DNA of 64,000 nt from contig NZ_JACXXE010000004.1 of assembly GCF_014764715.1 (NCBI RefSeq), forward strand, positions 238,722-302,721, in the 5' to 3' direction. Origin of the DNA: Bacillus crepusculi (GTDB lineage Bacteria > Bacillota > Bacilli > Bacillales > Bacillaceae). The first letter of the stretch is position 1. Each line of letters starts with the position of its first letter. The notes under the pieces are model-generated. The model saw nothing but the letters and a program-made list of their open reading frames with translations. It searched no databases and had not been told where the DNA came from. A program made the position numbers and the translations under genes. This document shows positions 1-9,184 of the stretch, piece after piece.

Positions 1-197
1 CAAGCGATGCCAGCAAAGATAAGTGTTAAAATAATGGATGGAATGACGCCAAGTGCTGCCACAATTCCATTCACCGTTCCAGCTAATCCATTTGTTATGC
101 CATCAAAGAAACCACCAAAGGTTAATGTTAACCAGTCAACAAATCGATCGATATAATCCGCGAACGGAATTCTAGGTAAATCACTCATACTAAACAT
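1..197 (-). CDS. opuAB: Glycine betaine ABC transporter permease OpuAB, N-terminal part
   Basis: Partial gene running off the left edge; only about the first 65 codons are present. OpuAB is the membrane permease of the OpuA glycine betaine (compatible solute) importer, which works with the ATPase OpuAA and the binding lipoprotein OpuAC in osmoprotection. The visible N-terminus starts MFSMSDLPRIPFADYIDRFV, followed by a glycine-rich stretch and the start of a hydrophobic segment, as in B. subtilis OpuAB. The ATG lies one base beyond the opuAA stop codon, so the two are co-transcribed. The assignment rests on this N-terminus and on the adjacent ATPase. Confidence 0.88.
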   Translation of the reverse strand, partial: MFSMSDLPRIPFADYIDRFVDWLTLTFGGFFDGITNGLAGTVNGIVAALGVIPSIILTLIFAGIA

Positions 198-198
198 C

Positions 199-1467
199 TT
201 ATTCTACCTCCTGTGCAGAAGGCTCTTGTGTTTTTATTTCCTCAAGCTTGTTAGAAGACATGTTGATATACTCATCATTACCTGATAATGCACCAATTAA
301 TGCACCTCTGACCACAATACCCTTCATTCTGTTTTTCTCATCTACAACTGCAATTGGAATGTTTGCCGCATCAGACACTGCATCAAAGATTTCTGTCAAA
401 TACGTAGATTCCAATACCGTCGTGAATTCTTTATCAAGAACTGTTTCAAGCGACGCACCTGTTTCCGCCGCCTTTTTCGCTGCTTGTGCAGAAATAACAC
501 CTAACAAATGCTTTTTCTTATCCACTGCATAGATAGACGAAATACCAAGGTTCTTCATAAGTGTGAGCGCAACGCGAGCCCCTTTGTCGATCTGAACCGT
601 TTCTGCACGTTTCATAATATGACCAGCGGTTAATACTTTAGAAAGATCCACATCTTCTACGAAACGTTCTACATATTCATTCGATGGATTCATTAGAATT
701 TCTTCTGGTGTCCCGATTTGAACGATATTTCCGTCCTTCATCAGGACAATGCGGTCACCAATACGAAGCGCTTCATCTAAGTCATGGGTAATGAAAATAA
801 TCGTTTTTCCTACAGACGTATGAAGCTCAAGCAATTCATCCTGCATATCTTTACGAATTAATGGATCTAGTGCACTGAATGCTTCATCCATTAATAAAAT
901 GTCAGGGTCATTTGCTAATGCACGAGCCAATCCAACACGCTGCTGCATCCCACCACTTAATTGATTTGGGTATTGCTCTTCAAAGCCTTCAAGTCCAACA
1001 AGCTTTAAAGATTCAAGCGCTTTTGCGCGGCGCTCTTCTTTTTCTACACCTTGCAATTCAAGTCCGTACTCCGTGTTCTCAAGAATTGTACGATGCGGGA
1101 ACAATGCGAAGTTTTGGAAAACCATGCTGATCTTTTTCCGTCTCACTTCACGCAATTGATCCTTTGACATATTTGTTATCATATCCCCATCAATAAATAT
1201 TTCTCCGGAGGTTGGTTCAATTAACCTATTTAGCAGCCGCACAAGTGTGGACTTTCCGCTCCCTGATAGCCCCATGATGACAAATATCTCGCCGTCATAC
1301 ACATCAAAATTTGCTCGATTGACACCAACTGTTGCGCCGGTCTCTTTCAGGATCTCTCTTTTTGTTTTCCCTTTTTCAAGCATTTGAGATGCTTTTTTAG
1401 CATTTTTACCGAAAATTTTAGATACATTATTTATCTTGATTTTGATATTTCTCTCTTCAGAATTCAT
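199..1467 (-). CDS. opuAA: Glycine betaine ABC transporter ATP-binding protein OpuAA
   Basis: Cytoplasmic ATPase that powers the OpuA glycine betaine importer. The 422-residue protein has a Walker A motif GLSGSGKST near residues 66-74, the LSGGMQQR signature, Walker B ILLMDEAFSALD, and a C-terminal tandem CBS region (about 275-395) of the kind that senses ionic strength in OpuA systems. It is close to full-length B. subtilis OpuAA. I place the start at the ATG at 1467 because GGAGGG (1473-1478) lies 5 nt upstream; a longer in-frame extension to 1488 has no ribosome site. It is followed directly by opuAB. Osmotic induction is expected from the family but no regulatory site was identified with confidence. 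Confidence 0.95.
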   Translation of the reverse strand: MNSEERNIKIKINNVSKIFGKNAKKASQMLEKGKTKREILKETGATVGVNRANFDVYDGEIFVIMGLSGSGKSTLVRLLNRLIEPTSGEIFIDGDMITNMSKDQLREVRRKKISMVFQNFALFPHRTILENTEYGLELQGVEKEERRAKALESLKLVGLEGFEEQYPNQLSGGMQQRVGLARALANDPDILLMDEAFSALDPLIRKDMQDELLELHTSVGKTIIFITHDLDEALRIGDRIVLMKDGNIVQIGTPEEILMNPSNEYVERFVEDVDLSKVLTAGHIMKRAETVQIDKGARVALTLMKNLGISSIYAVDKKKHLLGVISAQAAKKAAETGASLETVLDKEFTTVLESTYLTEIFDAVSDAANIPIAVVDEKNRMKGIVVRGALIGALSGNDEYINMSSNKLEEIKTQEPSAQEVE

Positions 1468-1809
1468 ATTTTCCCTCCAAATTAGCATCTTTATAACCGT
1501 AACATAAGCGTTATGATGCGAACAATCTTTAGAATTCGCTTATTTCCGTACAATATGTATGAATTCCATATAGAGGTCTGGTGATTAGAGTTTATACGCC
1601 GTATTACTCGTAAATCCTATAGAATGCTTCATAAACTACATATTTTACGGGGTATTTTCTCTCATCAGACAATATTTTACCGGAAATTCCTAATTGTGCT
1701 AAAAATAAGTCGAATGCTCATGACAACGGACTTTTTCATTCATGGGTGAACCATTCCCCTGAACAGGATTTACCCGATAATGGTCACATAAAAACCAATT
1801 CCCTCAAAT
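1468..1809. other. Intergenic region upstream of opuAA
   Basis: About 340 bp of AT-rich sequence between opuAA and the terminator of yceH. It must hold the opuA promoter, but no hexamer pair stands out. A weak TTGTAC / TAAAGA pair with a 16-bp spacer can be read on the minus strand about 80 bp before opuAA. No riboswitch, small ORF with a ribosome site, or repeat was seen. Confidence 0.4.
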
Positions 1810-1814
1810 TTTAA

Positions 1815-1856
1815 TAAAAAAATAAAACAACTGCCTGCAACTTTAGTTACAGACAG
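1815..1856 (-). terminator. Rho-independent terminator after yceH
   Basis: On the minus strand CTGTCTGTAAC and GTTGCAGGCAG pair around a TAAA loop (stem span 1831-1856, two wobble/mismatch positions). An uninterrupted T-rich tract follows. It lies just past the yceH stop codon and closes the Ter operon. Confidence 0.85.
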
Positions 1857-1864
1857 CTCATTTT

Positions 1865-2959
1865 TTAGGACTCTAGGGCAGCCCGCTTAATATTATCTTG
1901 AAGCTCAAGCATACGTTTTGTTCCATCTTCGCGTAATCGTTTGTTTTCCTCTTCGATCTGCTTCGTCTCTTTCATCCCCTGTACAATCGTATTAAAGGAG
2001 GATTCAATCGTCTCTATGTCGATACTTGGACGGCCTGATAACTTGGCAATCTCAACACTTTGACTAGAGATATTTTCAGCATTTCGTTTCAGCATTTCAT
2101 TTGTTCTTCTGTCCAGCTCACTCATTGAATCAGCCACAAGCTTTTGTCTTTTCGCTGTGACAGCTTGAATGATGCCATTTTTGAAAATTGGAATGGTGAT
2201 GATGAACGCAGAGTTGATTTTCCCGATTAATTTCGTATTCCCACGCTGCAGCAAACGGATTTGCGGTGCCGTTTGAAGAGCCACCATCCGTGCCATATCA
2301 AGGTCATATACACGCTCTTCAAGCGCTTGAATGCCATTACGAAGCGTATCAAGCTCCATTTGTGCCAGCTGGTTTCCACTAGCCGCTTTTTCTTCATAAG
2401 AAGGAACCAATTGCTTTAATTCTTCAATTTTCATTTGACCCGCTACGACATACTTTTCAAGCTCCATATAGTATTGAATGTTATGCTCATACATTTCTTC
2501 AAGCGTCACAGTCGATTTGGTCATTTCGTCTTTATATTTACTGATTTCCACATTGATTTTTTCAATCTCCGCACCGAGCGTTTGATATTTACTGAAAATC
2601 TTTTCGATCATGCTACCGCCGCGCTTAAAGATTTTTGATAACAAACCACCCTTTGGCTCGTCAAAATCATTCTTATCAAAGCGATCCATAATCTTTCCAA
2701 GCTGCGTGAGCATCGTTCCTGAGTCTGTGACACTTGTTGAGCGCATCATGGAAAGGATACGATCAGAGAATTTAGAGATTTCGACGGCCGGCTGCTTTCC
2801 GTATTCAAGCAGCTCAAGCTGATTTTTCGCATCAATCTGTCTCGCAATATTCTGCACTTCTGGTTCATTTCGAAGCTGAACGCGAATGTCATCTGCCTTC
2901 TCAATGGTGATTTCCTCTTTATCAATTGAAATGATGTCATTTCCGTTTGTGTTTGTCAT
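1865..2959 (-). CDS. yceH: TelA-family toxic anion resistance protein YceH
   Basis: Cytoplasmic protein of the TelA/KlaA family, named for tellurite (toxic anion) resistance; its biochemical role is unknown. The 364-residue protein is largely helical with long charged segments, plus a conserved central region around QTAPQIRLLQRGN and an IPIFKNGI motif typical of TelA proteins. Length matches B. subtilis YceH. The ATG at 2959 has AAGGAG about 10 nt upstream. It follows yceG by 14 bp and is the last gene of the Ter operon, with a terminator immediately downstream. In B. subtilis the corresponding operon belongs to the cell-envelope stress regulon. Family assignment is firm; function is inferred from context. 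Confidence 0.92.
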   Translation of the reverse strand: MTNTNGNDIISIDKEEITIEKADDIRVQLRNEPEVQNIARQIDAKNQLELLEYGKQPAVEISKFSDRILSMMRSTSVTDSGTMLTQLGKIMDRFDKNDFDEPKGGLLSKIFKRGGSMIEKIFSKYQTLGAEIEKINVEISKYKDEMTKSTVTLEEMYEHNIQYYMELEKYVVAGQMKIEELKQLVPSYEEKAASGNQLAQMELDTLRNGIQALEERVYDLDMARMVALQTAPQIRLLQRGNTKLIGKINSAFIITIPIFKNGIIQAVTAKRQKLVADSMSELDRRTNEMLKRNAENISSQSVEIAKLSGRPSIDIETIESSFNTIVQGMKETKQIEEENKRLREDGTKRMLELQDNIKRAALES

Positions 2960-2973
2960 AAGCTTTGATCTCC

Positions 2974-4590
2974 TTATCGGTTTTTAATGGATTGAAATAA
3001 CTTTCTGACGATAGACGGCTCTTTAAACTCCTGGTTCATGACCATTTCATCGAGCCAATGGGTATCAAATAATTGGTCATCTATATACCGTTCGATACAC
3101 TGATATCCCGCCGGATGATACACGAAGAGATCCACACCCATTTCATTTAGGAAAATCAGGGCAGCCGCATCAGAACGAGTCAGCTCACCATTATATTCCG
3201 TATGGTATAAAATCACTTTCGGTACGGTTTGTGCATAATCAAAGGTTTGAATCAGTTCAATGAGATCCTGACTCATATGCAGAGCCTGCTTGAATAAATA
3301 AATGCGAACATCTAATTCGGTCTCATTGCCTTCTTTTAATAGCTTCGGATGCTGACAGATTCGAGATATCGCCTCTGCTATCGCCCGTTGTGTGCCTTCA
3401 TATAGATGAGAAAACTGCCACACATTGCTTTTCATTAATAATTCAGGGTCAATCTCTCCAGAAGGAGAAAGTGCATGCTGATAATGAAATTGATAATTCG
3501 AAGACACTTCTTTCGTAAAAGGGAAATGGCGAATGGTCTTCGTCTCTTTCCACTCCATCAATGTGTGGATACGATCCCAGTATTCACGTTTGTCTCGCGT
3601 GACACCCATCATTTTCGCAAAAAGGTTTGGGATCTGTATCTTGTCCCTGTCTGCTTTAAAATTAGGACGGATAAAGGAACGTTCCTTCGCAATTAAAAAC
3701 AGCTCATCATACGTTGTCTTCAGCGTAATGGATTGAGGGGTATGATCTCTGAATTGCCACGGTTTATACAGCATGGAATCTTCTGTGTGAAGCACCTCTT
3801 CAAGCTCTCTTGTCGAACGGTACGCCACCGTTGATTTCCTCTCAGGCTTTTCAGTAGGAAACGGCTCAAGCTTTGAACTACCCGGATACTGATCAATAAA
3901 AGTCAGCTTTTCTTCTGGATCTAATTCGCGGAATACATCCTTGCCCTCTGGATGAAATAGCACAACATCACAGCCAATTAGCATGACATAGTAAAGAAAA
4001 TAAAGCTGACTTTTATTCGCCTCTCCATACCAAATGACTGCCGGCATTTTTTCTTCTATATTGACTTCCTTCAGCCACGGGCCTAGATGATTATTTGAAA
4101 ACTTCACCACATCTAGTAGGACCCGGCGGAAATCAGGATGCTGAAACCCGCCCTCATGCAGCTGCTTGAAATGCTCAAACACCTTGATTAATGAAAGGCG
4201 GATATGCCGGTTCATCACAGGGTTTGGATGGCGTACAATCAACTGTTCGCCATCTAAAAAAGCCACAAAGCGATTCACAGACAACCCCTTTTCTTCTTGG
4301 TTAATCAAATGAATTCGTTGGAGCGCTTGAAAATGCTCCGGCTCAATATGACGATTGAGTGTTTCACTTAAAAGATGCATGCCTTCTTTTTCATATAATT
4401 CATGTAAATAAATAAAATAATCGGTTGCATCATGCGGAGTTCCAAGGACCCGGGCGGCGAGATGCGGTAAGGATAACGTATGCTCGTCCCTTACATAACC
4501 ATCTCGTTCAGGGAGCGGCTTTTCTAGCACGTTTTTCCAGGCTTCCTGCTCCGCCCGTGTATGGGTAACATTGATTTCTTTATAACTCAC
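2974..4590 (-). CDS. yceG: YceG-family protein of the Ter biosynthetic module
   Basis: A 538-residue cytoplasmic protein matching B. subtilis YceG in length and neighbourhood (YceG_bac family, described as a putative component of the Ter-linked biosynthetic module). There is no signal peptide or membrane segment. I see internal similarity between two parts of the protein, around IWYGEANKSQLYFLYYVMLI and the C-terminal ILYHTEYNGELTRSDAAALI, each followed by a V-[VF]-HP pattern, suggesting a duplicated domain. The start is GTG at 4590 with AGGAG 4-5 nt upstream. It lies 70 bp after the HAD gene and 14 bp before yceH. No catalytic activity can be named from the sequence. Confidence 0.88.
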   Translation of the reverse strand: MSYKEINVTHTRAEQEAWKNVLEKPLPERDGYVRDEHTLSLPHLAARVLGTPHDATDYFIYLHELYEKEGMHLLSETLNRHIEPEHFQALQRIHLINQEEKGLSVNRFVAFLDGEQLIVRHPNPVMNRHIRLSLIKVFEHFKQLHEGGFQHPDFRRVLLDVVKFSNNHLGPWLKEVNIEEKMPAVIWYGEANKSQLYFLYYVMLIGCDVVLFHPEGKDVFRELDPEEKLTFIDQYPGSSKLEPFPTEKPERKSTVAYRSTRELEEVLHTEDSMLYKPWQFRDHTPQSITLKTTYDELFLIAKERSFIRPNFKADRDKIQIPNLFAKMMGVTRDKREYWDRIHTLMEWKETKTIRHFPFTKEVSSNYQFHYQHALSPSGEIDPELLMKSNVWQFSHLYEGTQRAIAEAISRICQHPKLLKEGNETELDVRIYLFKQALHMSQDLIELIQTFDYAQTVPKVILYHTEYNGELTRSDAAALIFLNEMGVDLFVYHPAGYQCIERYIDDQLFDTHWLDEMVMNQEFKEPSIVRKLFQSIKNR

Positions 4591-4660
4591 GCCGCTCCTT
4601 CCTTTCTCCTATATTTTCTCGAAAGCTACTACTATCATATCATTCAGCCTTCTACTTCTG

Positions 4661-5476
4661 CTATCGAATCGAAGGCTTTTTTCCAGTGATCATCTGCTCT
4701 GCGACATATGCGGCGATTTCATCTGCTGCTGCCATGCCAGATGCTGTCGTGGGCTCAAGTGATGGATCAAAGTCGAGCACTTCTCCATGCCTTGGGGCAA
4801 AGCCCATATCTGCCTGTCGAATGAGACCTGCATCTAAGAGGGAATCACCCGCACCATATACATATTCAAGCTCCAGCCGTTCCTTTAGAAAAGCAACAGC
4901 AGCCCACTTATTGAGCGGCTGCGGAATAAAATAAAGCTTCCGGCCCTGAAGTGAAACCTGCCAGCCTCTCTCCTCGCCCCACAGCTTCAATTCAGTAAGT
5001 GGAATGTGAGACAGATACTCGTCTTTCATGATCAAATAAAGAAATCTTCCCTCGGCTGTCCGGGTGCGCTTGACCCATGCCGCCACCGGTAGTTGAGAGA
5101 TAGCTCTCAGCATCTCTCTGACTGGCATACACTCTCTGAGTCTCTCATCTACAATGACCTGCCAATCCTCAAGCGGCTTGCCGTGATGAAGGATACAGCC
5201 CCCATTTGTCGTGACGGCATACGCCGGTGTAAGCTCTTGTTGAAAGAAGGTGATTCGTTCATACTGGGCGGTCGTTCGTGTCGTCACTGGGATGAACCAG
5301 CCTGATTGATGAATCGTCTGTAAGGACTTTTTCGTTTCAACCGACATATAGGAAAGCGGCCGGTCATCCAGCACCTCAACTAAATCATAATCTCCTTCAT
5401 ACTCATACTGATCCAGCACTCGATGTGAGTAAATCAGTGTCCGGTCTAAATCACTGGCAAATGCACATGTCTTCAT
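4661..5476 (-). CDS. HAD-superfamily hydrolase of the Ter biosynthetic module
   Basis: A 271-residue HAD phosphohydrolase. The N-terminal FASDLDRTL carries the nucleophile and acid/base pair D9 and D11, and the C-terminal AGDSLLD supplies the Mg-binding acidic residues. A C2-type cap region lies between. Such HAD proteins recur beside TerD/TerC, StiP and TRSP genes and are thought to dephosphorylate a pathway intermediate; the substrate is unknown. The ATG at 5476 overlaps the stop of the upstream StiP gene as ATGA, with GGAG 8 nt ahead, so translation is probably coupled. A longer frame reaching 5512 lies inside the neighbour and lacks a ribosome site. Confidence 0.8.
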   Translation of the reverse strand: MKTCAFASDLDRTLIYSHRVLDQYEYEGDYDLVEVLDDRPLSYMSVETKKSLQTIHQSGWFIPVTTRTTAQYERITFFQQELTPAYAVTTNGGCILHHGKPLEDWQVIVDERLRECMPVREMLRAISQLPVAAWVKRTRTAEGRFLYLIMKDEYLSHIPLTELKLWGEERGWQVSLQGRKLYFIPQPLNKWAAVAFLKERLELEYVYGAGDSLLDAGLIRQADMGFAPRHGEVLDFDPSLEPTTASGMAAADEIAAYVAEQMITGKKPSIR

Positions 5477-6582
5477 GACGATTGCTCCATTGGGCGAATC
5501 AATCCGCAGCATGTGTAGGACATATTCGCATATTCAATAACCGGAACACCTCTGTCCTCTGCCAATAGCAAAATATGCTTCAGCTTCTCCTGAGACCCAG
5601 GCTGAATGAGGATTTTCCAAGGGATTCTTCTGAGCAGCACGCGGGTCGTCTCACCAACACCCGGCTTAATCAAATGTGTATTTTCAATTCCAAATTCCTG
5701 ACCGATCGCTTCAATAGACATCATCCCCCGCCAGTCAGCAGGCGCCCCTTGCGTGAGAATGGTCTCTGCTTTCTCTTTTACACGCGGTCCGAGCCCAGAA
5801 AATGCCTCTTCAATCGTATCCACATACAGATTGGACACATCCTCATCCAGTAGCTCTTTGTAATACTTGGCTCCATGGAAATCATCGGCATTGATCCAGC
5901 GGTTGTTTAATACCGTACGACTGACAAGTCCAGATACCGTCGAATTCAGGCAAGCACTTGGAATGAGAAAGTCCTCTCTCGTTCCGTATACATTTGTACA
6001 ATAACCAGGATCAGCCAGTACAGCCAGTTCACTCGAGAGACGAACACCATACTTTTTTTCAACATCAATCACTGCTTGTTGAAGCTCTTTCGAAATTGCG
6101 CCTTTTCCAGTCCACCCATCAATAAAGGCAATCTCAAAGCCTGGATGTTCTTTGAGCATATAATGCAGCGCATTCTCATCTATTCCGCGGTCACGAATAA
6201 TCGAGATGCTGTAATGCGGTAGATCGAGACCATATGTCTTTCGAATATATCGTTTAATAAGCACCCCAATCGGCGTTCCCGCTCTAGCCAAACTGCAAAG
6301 CACCGTTTGAAAGCCTCGCTTTTTCACAATCTGTTCTGCGACAACAGCTACTGCTTCTGCTACCTTTTCCTTACTCTCTTCAAGAGATTGATAGAATAAA
6401 GTCATATAAGATGCCGTCGGCTTATACTCAATTGGCAGCATTTCTGAATAATGCGCACCACTTTGAATCGAACGCTCCCGCTCCTCTGTACTTTTCTCCA
6501 TCTCAATGGATGATAAATCCTTGAGTAAGAAGGTTACATCCTGCTCCGGATAGCTTCCCATCTTTGTAGACACATTAGCCAT
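5473..6582 (-). CDS. StiP-type phosphoribosyltransferase with C-terminal PELOTA domain
   Basis: A 369-residue protein of the StiP family (Pfam PRTase_1, historically called a cysteine protease). The N-terminal two thirds resemble a phosphoribosyltransferase fold, with the conserved segment VLCSLARAGTPIG near residues 95-107. The last 85 or so residues (LIKPGVGETTRVLLRRIPWK onwards) match the small PELOTA_1 RNA-binding-like domain found in these fusions. It is predicted to join or transfer a ribose-phosphate group in the synthesis of a nucleoside-like metabolite. The start ATG overlaps the preceding gene by 8 bp, and its own stop forms ATGA with the HAD gene. Domain naming comes from family knowledge; activity is not shown by the sequence. 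Confidence 0.8.
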   Translation of the reverse strand: MANVSTKMGSYPEQDVTFLLKDLSSIEMEKSTEERERSIQSGAHYSEMLPIEYKPTASYMTLFYQSLEESKEKVAEAVAVVAEQIVKKRGFQTVLCSLARAGTPIGVLIKRYIRKTYGLDLPHYSISIIRDRGIDENALHYMLKEHPGFEIAFIDGWTGKGAISKELQQAVIDVEKKYGVRLSSELAVLADPGYCTNVYGTREDFLIPSACLNSTVSGLVSRTVLNNRWINADDFHGAKYYKELLDEDVSNLYVDTIEEAFSGLGPRVKEKAETILTQGAPADWRGMMSIEAIGQEFGIENTHLIKPGVGETTRVLLRRIPWKILIQPGSQEKLKHILLLAEDRGVPVIEYANMSYTCCGLIRPMEQSS

Positions 6583-7975
6583 TCACCTTCACCTCATCTG
6601 ATAAAGTCACAATATGCACATGCTTCACATGCCGCTCGGCAAATAAGTGAACAAGCGGAAGCAATGCCTCCTGAGAGACCTTTTTCTCGAAAAAGAGAAA
6701 CACATCATCGTATTGATCTTTTGGTATGTTGTACACATAGTGCTGAATTCGGGCATCCTCTGGACTTACAAAGGTAAACCCATTTTGAACAGCATATCCA
6801 GCCTTTTCAACGGGATGGATTGGACTTCTCGTCGTTGAATGAAAGAGAACGCCATCCCCCATATGTGCTGCCAGTCTCATCGGCACATACATCAGCTCGC
6901 CTGTTCCTAAACAAAGTGTCTGTTTCCCTTTTCGCTCCTGCTTTAGCTTCAGCCCAGCCTCAGCAGCTGCTTGATCGATGGCTTCCGTATCCGCTGCGCT
7001 TAAACCAAAACGACCTGTTTCATGTATATATGGCGTATGACCAGCCAAATTTGTTGCATGTGAAAGGGAATATGGCAGTTGCTTAAAGAAAGATTGAAGG
7101 GAATGAAAAGAGAGAGCGGGTCTATTCTCTTGCTCAGTCATTTCATATGAATAAGCAGGCTCATCCAATGTTTTGCCCCGAAAAACCATCTTCCCTTTTA
7201 ATAAAGACAATGCTGTGATGTGAATACCAAGCTCTTCTTGAAGCTGACACATAGCTTCCTCGTGCTCCTCTGTCCGCCAATCCAAAATGGAAAGAATGGT
7301 ATAAGAATGACGCGGGTACTTTGCATGAAGGTCCCGAATGATGTTGATATTTGTACGGCCTGTCGTGACTTCATCATCTACTAATACAATGGGGCGGTCT
7401 GTACGAAGTAATGCTTCGTCTGCATAACAAAGCTGATCCGTTGCATGTGAATGTTCCTCTTCAAATACCAATGATGGGTCAAGATCCAGCAGCTGTTCAC
7501 GTGTCGTATGAATGTAAGATGCGCCTTCTATCACATCATACACACCATGACCAAGAGCGGTGGCCGTTTCAGCAAAACCGATCACAATCGGCTGTTTGCC
7601 TGCCGACAGCTTCTCTTTTTTGAGCGCTTCATAGGCTTCAGTTAACGCCGCGTGGTCATCCGTCTTAAGTGCTTCTACTAGACGGTCTTGATGCAGGGGC
7701 GTCTTGCCCGTTTGCTCCTTGGCATAAGCCATGGCCAAAAGACCCGAGACAAGAAGCGGTTTCACTGGATGAACAGGAATGTGCTTACCGAGCACCTTAC
7801 TAACGAATAAAAAGGCTCGTTTTTTGTTCACCCTTGCCGCCATCTCAAAAAGATGCTCTTTTTCCAGCTGAAGCGCACTTTCTTTGAGGTCAAGGTCAAC
7901 CTCCATATGTTCCAAGATGTTCAGCGTATGAAGCTTCTGCTTCTGTGAGTATGTCGATATAGCTTCTATTTTCAT
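6575..7975 (-). CDS. Phosphoribosyltransferase with C-terminal TRSP domain
   Basis: A 466-residue two-domain protein. The N-terminal PRTase_2 domain carries a textbook PRPP-binding loop, VLVDDEVTTGRTN at residues 197-209, and a conserved ETATALGHGV at 136-145. The C-terminal domain contains the motif TTRSP at 379-383 that gives the TRSP domain its name. It probably transfers phosphoribose to an unidentified base-like acceptor. The ATG at 7975 (GGGGTG 4 nt upstream) lies inside the lyase gene, giving an 80-bp overlap. An internal ATG at 7906 is possible but would remove residues conserved at the family N-terminus. The 3' end overlaps the StiP gene. Confidence 0.83.
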   Translation of the reverse strand: MKIEAISTYSQKQKLHTLNILEHMEVDLDLKESALQLEKEHLFEMAARVNKKRAFLFVSKVLGKHIPVHPVKPLLVSGLLAMAYAKEQTGKTPLHQDRLVEALKTDDHAALTEAYEALKKEKLSAGKQPIVIGFAETATALGHGVYDVIEGASYIHTTREQLLDLDPSLVFEEEHSHATDQLCYADEALLRTDRPIVLVDDEVTTGRTNINIIRDLHAKYPRHSYTILSILDWRTEEHEEAMCQLQEELGIHITALSLLKGKMVFRGKTLDEPAYSYEMTEQENRPALSFHSLQSFFKQLPYSLSHATNLAGHTPYIHETGRFGLSAADTEAIDQAAAEAGLKLKQERKGKQTLCLGTGELMYVPMRLAAHMGDGVLFHSTTRSPIHPVEKAGYAVQNGFTFVSPEDARIQHYVYNIPKDQYDDVFLFFEKKVSQEALLPLVHLFAERHVKHVHIVTLSDEVKVNG

Positions 7976-9083
7976 GAAACACCCCGTAAATGTCTGACTT
8001 TATTAAAATGTTCTCTGCCCACAGGTAATGCGGCTTCGTTTCATTCATTTTATTAGAGAAGGCACTTTTCATCACGCCAACTGTGCCGTCTGCATGTTCC
8101 AAAATGCTTAATGCATCCATATACTCTTCCTTTGTCACAACGTACATGCTTTGAACTGGCTTAAGATGTGTTGGATGAATCACTGTCTTTCCATGTATGC
8201 CGTTTGCTACATCTAGCCTTGTCTCTTTGAGTAAGCCTTGCATGTCATCGAAATCAGAAGAAGGCGGTTCGCCGCCCTTAGAAAGCGCACGGATGAATGG
8301 CTTCTGTTCTTTTCGCGCTGGGCCAAAATGTTCCCATACAGCACCAGATACCACAAAAGAACGACCAAAATAATTGATGATATCTGTGATCAAATCAGCA
8401 ATCAATCTGATCTCATAGATGGTCGTGTCGCGGTCACGGCGAATGCCATACAACCCGCAAAGATCCGTTGCCCCAATGCGAATATTCAAAATATATTCCT
8501 CATTACCTAGCATGATCTGCTTTAACTCAGACAACACTGCATATCTTGTTTCTTTTTCTAATAAATCGGGTGTTTCCAAAATGGGCATCCCATAAAGTTT
8601 CCTTTTCATTTGTGCTGAAGCCCGTTTCAGGCTGTCCAAATATTCCTGCGCATTATGAACCGAACACTTCGGGAACACAAAGCCCGTGAGTAAATGTAGA
8701 GATGAACCGAGCAAGCCGGTCATTTTGAGTAGCTGCTTCGGCGAACGAACCCGAATAAATAAAAGCGGCAAATGGTCAGCTGTTTCAGGACCATGAGTTA
8801 TTTTCTCCTTGAGACTGGCCAATTGTGCCACTAGATTCTGTTCGGCCATCTCCACTTCTTGATCACCAATGGCATCCTCCAAACAAAATACAACAGAGCA
8901 AAGCGCTTCATATTTCTGCGAAAGCAGCATGTCTGCTACATCCTGTCTTGTCGCAGGCATATACAAAGTAGCACCTAATGCATGCGCAAGTACATGCTTT
9001 GGCGTCAATGAATGAATCGCCGCCGGCTGTTTCAAAAAAATATCGTGCTGCCTCGCCTCTGATAAAAAACGAAAATATCGCAT
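7896..9083 (-). CDS. CitE/HpcH-like C-C bond lyase of the Ter module
   Basis: A 395-residue TIM-barrel protein related to citrate lyase beta subunits and HpcH/HpaI aldolases (Pfam C-C_Bond_Lyase, the subfamily tied to Ter clusters). Visible landmarks are CLEDAIGD near the N-terminus (acidic metal/phosphate-binding region), FVFPKCS, and RIGATDLCGLYG in the middle. It may cleave or form a carbon-carbon bond in the predicted nucleoside-like pathway; the substrate is unknown. I choose ATG 9083 because AGGAGGTG sits 7 nt upstream; a longer frame to 9140 has none. It is the first gene after a terminator following yceF, and its 3' end overlaps the TRSP gene by 80 bp. Confidence 0.8.
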   Translation of the reverse strand: MRYFRFLSEARQHDIFLKQPAAIHSLTPKHVLAHALGATLYMPATRQDVADMLLSQKYEALCSVVFCLEDAIGDQEVEMAEQNLVAQLASLKEKITHGPETADHLPLLFIRVRSPKQLLKMTGLLGSSLHLLTGFVFPKCSVHNAQEYLDSLKRASAQMKRKLYGMPILETPDLLEKETRYAVLSELKQIMLGNEEYILNIRIGATDLCGLYGIRRDRDTTIYEIRLIADLITDIINYFGRSFVVSGAVWEHFGPARKEQKPFIRALSKGGEPPSSDFDDMQGLLKETRLDVANGIHGKTVIHPTHLKPVQSMYVVTKEEYMDALSILEHADGTVGVMKSAFSNKMNETKPHYLWAENILIKSDIYGVFHENRSYIDILTEAEASYAEHLGTYGG

Positions 9084-9138
9084 GCAGTGCCACCTCCTGT
9101 TGTTTAGAGAGAAAATCGAACAAATGACTTGATGATTC

Positions 9139-9177
9139 AAAAAAGGATGGAGCCGCTAATCAACTCCATTCCTTTTT
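9139..9177 (-). terminator. Terminator between yceF and the lyase gene
   Basis: On the minus strand AAAAAGGAATGGAG pairs with CTCCATCCTTTTTT around an 11-nt loop, ending in six T. It splits the Ter operon after yceF, so the lyase-PRTase-HAD-YceG-YceH part depends on read-through or a separate weak promoter. It may set the ratio between Ter proteins and the biosynthetic enzymes. Confidence 0.75.
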
Positions 9178-9184
9178 GATCTTC

